Below, in pieces: positions 56,975 through 64,000 of a stretch of DNA of 64,000 bases. Origin of the DNA: Scilla litardierei (Eukaryota > Streptophyta > Magnoliopsida > Asparagales > Asparagaceae); assembly GCA_030789695.1 (NCBI GenBank), contig CM061132.1, positions 155,912,817 to 155,976,816 of the forward strand, written 5' to 3'. Within the stretch, counting starts at the first letter, position 1. Each line of letters begins with the position of its first letter. A program made the translations under genes and the position numbers. The notes beneath the pieces are model-generated. The model was not told where the DNA came from and searched no databases. It saw only the letters and a program-made list of their open reading frames with translations.

Positions 56975-57092
56975 TGTTATGAATAGGCTCATTGGGCCAA
57001 TTGGGTATCCAACCCACTATTGAAAGTTATAAATACACGGGTAGGGGGGCTCTTGACCCTCTGCACCTATTCTCCCTAGATTTCCCTTCACA
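56975..57092 (+). repeat. Putative 5' LTR of element G
   Basis: TGTTATGAATAGG at 56975 and CTTCACA at 57092 bound 118 bp with a TATA box (TATAAATA, 57028-57035). The primer region ACACGTTATCAGCACG follows. The ends cannot be tested against a 3' copy in this window. Confidence 0.55.
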
Positions 57093-57500
57093 ACACGTTA
57101 TCAGCACGATCACGCTCGTTGGAGGAGACGGCGGCTCGCGGGAAAGGAGATCCACAAATCGCTCAGATTCAAGAAGATCGTAATCTTCTCAACGGGGAGC
57201 GAAAAGGGCATCCTTCACCAACCGTCGCCTAGATTCCTCGTCGAATCTAGAGGTAAAAATCCAAACTTTTTAGATCTAAACTTGCTTTTCTCATTAGATC
57301 TGCATGTTTTAGGATCAAAAAGTTTATAAACTCGGTGAAATTCAACCTTTTTAAATAGATCTGCATGTTTAAAACAATAAAAACTTGTTTTTTAGCGATC
57401 AAAATTGTTGAAAAATCCGATTTTTACCTCCCCGCCTTTGATCCAAAAATCCGCACGCCCGTAGGGCGGAACGGCGGCGCGCCCTTTGCGCCGCCGGCGA

Positions 57501-57660
57501 AAAAAGAACGCCGCGGCGGCCGCGACCGCGGCCTGAAGCCGCGGCCAGCAGCCGCGGCCTGATGCCGCGGCACTGCGCCGCGGCCCCAGGCCGCGGCCAA
57601 GCGCCGCGGCCTCAGTCCGCAGCCGCGGCCCGTCGCCACCACGGTGGCCGCGCCCTACGC
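57501..57660 (+). repeat. GCCGCGGC palindrome array in the leader of G
   Basis: GCCGCGGC recurs about nine times, mostly at 13-bp spacing with variable 5-base spacers (CTGAA, CAGCA, CTGAT, ACTGC, CCCAG, CAAGC). The surrounding leader (57093-58600) is otherwise AT-rich and without a gene. Confidence 0.85.
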
Positions 57661-58600
57661 GGCCAGCCGTCGCGGCGACACGCCGCGGGCCCCCCCTAGG
57701 GTTTCCTGAAACCTAACCCTAACGGGCTATTTTTCGGGGGAGGCCCAATATTAACCCTAATGGGTTGTTTTCATGGCCCAAAAAGCCAGAAAATTAGCCC
57801 ATCCACATAAATTATTTTATTTATTTTTGGCCCTAAAAAGCCCAAAATAGTTAAAAGAAATTTTGAAAGGGTTTAAAGCGGTAAAATAAAACAGTAAAAT
57901 ATGGATCAAAAGGCAAAAAGTTTTTCAAAAAAAAATGTTTTTTGCACGTCACACACAATTTTAAATTTTTTTAAATGCCTGTGTCTTTGATTATCTGCGT
58001 GGTTGTATGTCGCGAATATATTATCTGCGTGGATGTGCAAATATTAGGCTATGTTTTTAGGGATCAGCCAGGTTTCCGACACCGTTTTAAATTCCTACAA
58101 TTTTTCTTCTTTTTTGAGAGAAATTTTGTATGTGAGGATGAAAATGTAAAAAAGAAGACCGAAGGACACCAAGAAGAAGCTGAAGGCGTTCGCTCAATGA
58201 AGATAGGGGCTTCTCTATGAAGTTCCCGAGATGTACTTTAATTTTCATGCATTTTATTTTTGATGTAACTTCGGACTGGACTTTTTTTACTTTTCTGTGT
58301 CGGCTGGCTGATCCCCATAGCCCTAGGTCATTTTTCTGTTTTCATTGTTTATGCATTAAACTGCGTGGTTGTTTATTAGCTTAAATAACATGTTTTAATG
58401 TCACAATGAAATCCCTTAACAGCATGCGTGATTGTTAATTTTTAGTAATTAATTATTCACATTATCTGAAAAAAAAGCAAGCATGTATGTTAAAATCACA
58501 TTAATCAAATTCATGCTATGAAAATGTTTACATGCGTGGATGTCTATCTTACTCAGTGAAATGATACATGCTATTTTTCTTTACATTGCTAGATCATAAA

Positions 58601-59623
58601 ATGGCCAGACTCGCAAATGTAGACTTCTCGGTCCTGAAGGCCGATGGGTCAAACTACCTGAGTTGGCAGTTGGACCTGAAGTTCCATCTGCGCTCTCATG
58701 GTTTCAGTCTCACACAGACTGAAAAGGCAACAACTAGTACTGCCCCAGCTAACAAGGAGGCTTCAGTGGAAGCACCTCATACAGAGGAAGTTTCCGATAT
58801 ATTAAAGGCGAAAGCCATTATATATATCAGGAAACACTTAGACTCGACCTTAAAGGACGAGTACCTCACTGTAGAGGACCCTTACGAGCAGTGGGATGCA
58901 CTCGAGGAGAGGTACAGACATCAGAGGGATGTCATACTCCCCCGTGCACAGTACGAGTGGACTCACCTCTGCATACAGGATTTCAAATCCGTAGCGGAGT
59001 ACAACTCAGCTCTCTTCCGCATCACCTCACGCCTGAAGTTGTGTGGTGAACCAGTGACGGAGAAGATGTTGCTGGAAAAGACGTTTACGTCTTTCCACGA
59101 AAAGGACATGATCCTTATGCAACAATATCGAGAGAGGAAGTTCACAAAGTACTCTGACCTTCTTTCATGCCTGCTTATGGCCGAACAGAACAGAGACCTG
59201 TTGGTTGCCACCCACAACCTGCGCCCTCCTGGCTCCGCTCCATTGTCACCTCCTGCAGAGGCCCACTTCCAGTCTTCCCAGAAGAAGAAGACGGACAAAA
59301 AGGCAAAATTCCAGAAATGGAAAGAACAGAAGCAGCGGAAGAAGGCCACTCCCCCAGCTCCTCCCCAGAACCAGAAGTTCGTGGACAAGAAGCAGAAGAG
59401 GATTCCCAACAAAGGAGGCACTCCCAAGAAAGACTGGGAGGACAAATGCTCCAAATGCGGGATGACGGTCCACTGGTCCAGAATCTGCCGCACAGCAAAA
59501 CACCTCCAGGACCTCTACCAGGCAAGCCTCAAGCCTCGAGCTGAGACAAACCTGATGGAGAGCGCAGCGTTGGCAGAGACCTCATGGACTCCTGAAGATT
59601 TCATGGGAGATGACACTCTCTAG
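58601..59623 (+). CDS. Element G Gag (copia type), intact
   Basis: The ORF has 340 residues from MARLANVDFS; an in-frame upstream ATG at 58568 would add 11 residues. It has the UBN2-type Gag region common in plant copia elements (NYLSWQLDLKFHL, YEQWDALEERY, SVAEYNSALFRI, LKLCGEPVTEKMLLEKTF, YSDLLSCLLMAEQN). A Lys-rich linker follows, then a zinc knuckle CSKCX4HX4C near residue 283. It ends with its own stop, separate from pol. Gag packages the element RNA into particles. Confidence 0.9.
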   Translation: MARLANVDFSVLKADGSNYLSWQLDLKFHLRSHGFSLTQTEKATTSTAPANKEASVEAPHTEEVSDILKAKAIIYIRKHLDSTLKDEYLTVEDPYEQWDALEERYRHQRDVILPRAQYEWTHLCIQDFKSVAEYNSALFRITSRLKLCGEPVTEKMLLEKTFTSFHEKDMILMQQYRERKFTKYSDLLSCLLMAEQNRDLLVATHNLRPPGSAPLSPPAEAHFQSSQKKKTDKKAKFQKWKEQKQRKKATPPAPPQNQKFVDKKQKRIPNKGGTPKKDWEDKCSKCGMTVHWSRICRTAKHLQDLYQASLKPRAETNLMESAALAETSWTPEDFMGDDTL

Positions 59624-59761
59624 ATCTGGACCACTTTTATGCAACTATCAATGTATCTTCTATTTTATGCATCGTATCTAGTTTTATTTCCATGTCAAAA
59701 CAATATTTTTTGAGCATTTACCTTTATGAAAGTAGATCTTTTCTCTTCATTTATTGCTTGA

Positions 59762-61147
59762 ATGTCTTTCCCCTTTTTAGATATGGAACTTATCTGCCTA
59801 GTGGACAGTGCATCGACGCACTCGATCCTTCAAAACATAGACTACTTCACGAGCGTAAGTAGCTATTCTGGCCCACTGAGAACAATCTCAGGACCAGCAA
59901 ACATAATCGAAGGATCAGGGGAAGCAATTATATTGCTCCCCGGCAACACACAAATAACACTTAAAAATGCGTTATGCTCCCCTAAATCCATCTGAAACCT
60001 CCTAAGTTTTAAAGACATCCGTTTAAACGGATATCACTTAGAGACGGTCGAGGAAGATAAAAGGGAATACTTGCTTGTAACGACTCTTACAAATGGTTCA
60101 AAAACCATTGTGGAACGTTTCAAGGGACTCCCCTCGGGACTCTACCAAACAAGTATACAAACTCCAGAAACATCCATGGTGGAGCACCTGCAGTGCCCCC
60201 AAACACCAGAATTCCAACTCTGGCACAGTCGACTGGGACACCCTGGTTCGGTTATGATGTACCGCATCATAAAGAACTCCAGGGGCATTGACCTGAAGAA
60301 CCTGAAGATTCTTCAAAAAGGCAAATTCCCATGTCCACCCTGTTACAAGGGTAAACTGATCACGAGACCCTCTCCACTGAAAGTGGATGTGGAGTCTCCC
60401 AGCTTTCTGGAAAGAATCCACAGAGACATTTGTGGGCCGATTCACCCATCAAGTGGTCCATTCAGGTACTTTATGGTCCTGATAGACGCATCTACTAAGT
60501 GGTCACATGTGTGCCTACTGTCCACCCATAACCTAGCACTATCTAAGCTTTTAGCTCAGATAATAAAGTTACGGGCCCACTTCCCCGACCACCAGATAAA
60601 GAAACTTCGTCTGGACAATGCGGGGGAGTTTACGTCACAAGTCTTTCTAGACTATTGCCAAGCTCAGGGAATTGAAGTCGAACATCCTGTAGCGCATGTT
60701 CACACCCAAAATGGGTTAGCAGAATCTCTAATTAAGAGACTGCAATGGATCGCTCGTCCATTATTACTTCAATCCCAGATGCCAGTGAATGCGTGGGGTC
60801 ATGCAATTTTGCATGCTGCATCTTTAATAAAATTAAGACCCTCTGGAGGTCAGTCATCTTCTCCAATGCAACTAGCACTTGGAGCCCCACCAATTGTCTC
60901 ACATTTGAGAATATTTGGTTGTGAAGTATACGTCCCCATAGCACCACCACAAAGGACAAAGATGGGTCCACAACGTCGCCTAGGCATTTATGTTGGGTTT
61001 GACACCCCCTCCATAATTAGATTCCTAGAACCCCTTACGGGGGACGTCTTTAAGGCACGTCTAGAAGACTGTGAATTCGATGAAACATCGTTTCCAAGAC
61101 TAGGCTCACAGACAAAGAAGCCCGAAGCTTTGGTGGGACCGAAAAGG
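59762..61147 (+). pseudogene. Element G protease-integrase part of Pol, truncated
   Basis: One frame runs from about 59762 into LTR F. It begins with a protease-like LVDSASTHSIL, then TGA at 59993-59995 interrupts. It continues with the pre-integrase zinc region (LWHSRLGHPG, CPPCYKGK) and the integrase core (DICGPIH, LRLDNAGEFTSQ, HTQNGLAES), and ends after LEDCEFDETSFPR. The reading frame past 61148 is LTR sequence. The stop and the F insertion both disable it. A pyrimidine-rich stretch ending TTTTTAG just before the first codons resembles a splice acceptor. Confidence 0.88.
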
Positions 61148-63155
61148 TGCTCTCTCTCAAGCGCAAGAGTCCGTTCAAGTAGTAAAACCTGGGAGTCCAG
61201 GTGTCGAATCCACGGGAAGAAATCTGTTGCAACCACAATTCAAATCAAATAGAAATCTATCGGAAAGAAACTAAACACTTTTAATGGTGGTGATGGTGGT
61301 GTGAATGGGGATACGTGAATGATACGAACAAGAAAAATACGTGTATGAAAATACTTATAAAGAGTTTGCACATGGTATGGGTTCGTTAGGGTCAACGATT
61401 CGTATTAATTTGGTTGATAGGTATAACGCAATGAATTCTCCTTTTGGGAGCAATTCACCGGAAAATACCCAAGATAACTCAATGAATTCTCCTTTTGGGA
61501 GCAATTCATCGGAAGATACCCTTTTGGGGGTTCAAACAAAATATTCAAAAAGATCGTCGCTAAGATTATAATACGATATGAAACTCTCTTTTGGAGAGAT
61601 CAAAACTACGGTATGAAACTCCCTTTTGGGGAGATCAAATCTCACCCTTTTGGGGCGATCATCAACTAAATTAATTCTTTTGGAATCTAAAAAAGTCGAT
61701 TTACGGACAACGATTACAATTTTAGCGACGTTTAACGATGAAGCACATGGAATTTCAACCAAAATAACACAAATCATAGCCCCTAACTACTCCATACCAT
61801 GCACAATAACAATTTAGCTACTGATCATGCAATAATAAACAAGTTTCATCACAAAATACTTCAAGTTCATAGCAAAATACAAGAGAAAAGCTTAAAATAC
61901 GAGGTAGAAGTGAAGAAAATATCACCAATTCTCCTTTAAAAAGCTTCAAACTCTCTGAAAATAATGAAACAAGCCTCTGGAATTTTACAGAATTTTTCAG
62001 GGGGAAGATACGGCTTCTAGAGCCTCCAATACGCCCAAAATACGCCCCCAAATGGCTTGAATACGCCCAAAAAACCCTAAATACGCTTATATAATAGGCA
62101 TTGCGGGTTTGGGTTGTGTTATCGGGTCCAAACCCGCATCCATTTCGCACCCGAATCAATCCAAACCGCTCATCCAGATCGGATCAAACCACGGCCGCTC
62201 ATCCAAGCGGGATTTAACCACGCAGCGACACGTGGCTTCATAGAAACGGATCCGCGCCCGCTAATCTTGATAGGATCCGAGTTCAATTCGGATTTGATCC
62301 CAACCGCTCGTTCAAAAGAGGGATTAAATGTAATGCTGCCGCGTGTCCTTTGAAAGTCGAGCTCAGCTGCCTCGTTTTCAACTCGCTAGGTGAAATTGGT
62401 CCGTCGGATCGTGATCCGACGAGCATTAGATGGCCACGTCGACTTAAGGATTGCCGCCTCGAGGTTAAATTGCGGGGAGCGATGGGGTCCGTTGGATCTT
62501 AGGTATGCGGTACAGATGAAGCCACGTGGCCCCAATGCATCGCGAGGTCGCCTCCGCTCGTTATCGCGTTTCGACCGTTAGATCGTAATCCAACGGTCTG
62601 TAGCGCGCCGCGTCGCCCCCGCTTCACGCCGTCTTCGTCTTCACTCGGGACCGTAGGATCGAGATCCAGTGATCGGGAATCCGCCACGTCGACCACTGCG
62701 ATTTGAATTCGCAATTCAGCTCGCCCGTTGGATCAAATGGCGAACGGGCACGATCGTGCCACGTCGCCCTCAGCTTGGACCATTAGATGGAGCAGGGAGC
62801 GGTAGATGGTTGACACGTGGCGCACGGTGATTGGTCGGCGACCGTATTTTCGTATTTTAATCCGTATTTCTCCATTTAAATTGGTATTCTGCATTCAAAA
62901 ATTCATAGTAATTAGCACAGATCTCAGAAAAATACAAATAAATAGTCGTTGGAATCGTGAGATCGAGACGGTGCTAGGAAAAATATAAAAAGTGCAGAAA
63001 TACTTCGTTAATTGCTGTTTTATGCTCAAATAGTGTGTTTTCTCCAATAAATAAATGTGTAGAAAATACGTATGAATTAGAGAACAATGTAGCATCACAT
63101 GAGCACAAAATAGGGCTAAATGGGGGATTAAATATGTAATATTGAACCAGAATCA
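61148..63155 (-). repeat. 3' LTR of element F
   Basis: An LTR of about 2008 bp. The part 62110-62830 is GC-richer, with repeated phrases of the form CGTTGGATC / GATCCAACG that resemble a set of diverged tandem units. The hairpin array lies at 61432-61688. Confidence 0.75.
61432..61688 (-). repeat. Array of seven small stem-loops with a constant loop, F LTR
   Basis: Each has the plus-strand core CTTTTGG, with the C pairing to a G. Stems are TGAATTCTCC with GGAGCAATTCA (twice, at 61432 and 61483), ACCC/GGGGT (61518), CTCTC/GAGAG (61584), CTCCC/GGGAG (61619), CACCC/GGGCG (61643) and ATTC/GAAT (61674). The array sits 284-540 bp from the LTR end, similar to 357-660 bp in element C. Confidence 0.75.
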
Positions 63156-64000
63156 CACCCCCCAACTAGCGATTTGCTAGTCTCTAGCAAAAATAGCGAT
63201 AAATACGGACGATCAATAAAACAATAAGTTCTTTCAAATCGCTCATAGCATGGCTCAATAGTACGCATTCCAACATGGTCTTGGCCATCAATATACACAT
63301 CCATGAACAAAATCAATCACATGAAATTTTCTCTAATTTAGTATGAATAAATAACATGCAAGCATCGTTTTGCGCAAGCAAAAGTATAACACGTCGTTAT
63401 ATACTAGTTTTCTTGTTTCCAAGGAATTGGCCTATCAAAATAATCATTCAAGACATGGGTATTGAAGTTGCTTAGTATATTCACCATTTCTTTTCTTTTA
63501 TTCGTTCCGCGTAACGCGCATCAAGCAACATTCGCAGAAAAAGGTATAACTTGGATCGCTCCATCAAATGAGTGAGTTTCCGGTCAATGGCTCCCAAATC
63601 AGACGATCATAGGGCATTAGGCCAAGAAGGACCCCTCGGACTGTACTACTCGAGCCAACCAAGTTATTTATTAGTGACATACTTATTCATTCATTTTTCA
63701 TCGTTTTTTCTTTCATTGAAAATTTTTTCTTTTCTTTTCTTTTCTCAATCTTTTTGTAAGCAACTCAAAACTCATCAACATGAATATAAACATTAATAAC
63801 AAAGGCCAAATTCCTCTTCAACTTGAATACTATTCTTAAAAATCGTGTATACTTAAGCTTTTTCCATCACATTAGCATGCATGAAATCAATTCAAACTAT
63901 TTCGAGATATTAATCATGGAAATTGAAAATTTTCAGGAATAGCATATTAACGGCAATTCCATGAAGGAAAAATAATTAATCAAGCCATAAACAATTTTTA

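Larger units (their letters stand above)
56975..61147 (+). mobile_element. Element G: Ty1-copia retrotransposon, 3' part displaced by element F
   Basis: A short putative LTR is followed by the ACACGTTATCAGCACGA leader start characteristic of a common plant copia group with separate gag and pol. Gag (58601-59623) and the protease-integrase part of pol (59762-61147) are present. At 61148 the sequence switches to LTR F in mid-pol, so reverse transcriptase, RNase H and the 3' LTR lie beyond the window if they exist. Confidence 0.85.
61148..64000 (-). mobile_element. Element F: Athila/Tat-like LTR element, partial (runs off the window)
   Basis: On the minus strand the 3' LTR (63155-61148) begins TGATTCTGGTTCAATATT and ends CTTGAGAGAGAGCA. 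The purine tract GTTGGGGGG directly precedes it. The interior to the right (63156-64000) is AT-rich with a long pyrimidine tract (63695-63750) and no gene. The LTR start resembles solo LTR D. The left flank is AAAGG, but the other target copy lies outside the window. Confidence 0.8.

Overview
The window is nuclear DNA of a flowering plant, probably a eudicot. The evidence is intron-bearing genes with GT-AG introns, one gene of a plant RING-CH family, Ty1-copia and Ty3-gypsy LTR retrotransposons of plant type, and a 5S rRNA-derived fragment. The species cannot be fixed from the sequence. About 80% of the window is LTR retrotransposon, and nothing in it looks bacterial, organellar or recently viral.

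Layout. Positions 575-6588 hold a young, nearly intact chromodomain Ty3-gypsy element (E) with 363-bp LTRs and a GAGTG target duplication; it is broken by one in-frame stop. Positions 7343-11695 (minus) hold five exons of a RING-CH (RINGv) E3 ubiquitin-ligase-type gene; its last exon is not seen in the window. A small TRIM element lies in one of its introns. About 1.3 kb upstream of that gene starts a 36-kb retrotransposon nest. Element A (13000-49252, plus, TSD GCATC) contains a second copy of the same family, B (19529-44779, minus, TSD ACACC). B in turn contains an Athila-like element C (27749-37696, minus, TSD GTGGC) and an unrelated solo LTR D (23025-24625, TSD TCGCG). Beyond the nest come short palindromes, an unclassified AT-rich repeat, a two-exon gene for a 71-residue membrane-anchored protein (51969-56480, minus, 4.3-kb intron), a Ty1-copia element G (56975-61147) with separate gag and pol ORFs, and a further Athila/Tat-like LTR element F (61148 to the window end, minus) inserted into G's pol.

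A and B form one non-autonomous family. It has gag plus an aspartic protease, then a 213-bp tandem array (11 copies in A, about 18 in B) where reverse transcriptase and integrase would be expected, then an antisense three-exon gene related to the plant 'putative gypsy type transposon' proteins. C is also non-autonomous: an intact gag-protease ORF runs directly into the post-integrase segment. Such elements would have to be moved by enzymes supplied from elsewhere.

The most unusual signal is in the LTRs of C and F. The transcribed part of C's LTR carries five consecutive stem-loops with the same 14-nt loop but five unrelated, self-complementary stems. F's LTR, at the equivalent place, has seven stem-loops sharing a different constant loop. 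Conserved loops on variable stems suggest an RNA structural array in the leader. C also carries about twenty copies of a palindrome built on ACTCGGCCGAGT.
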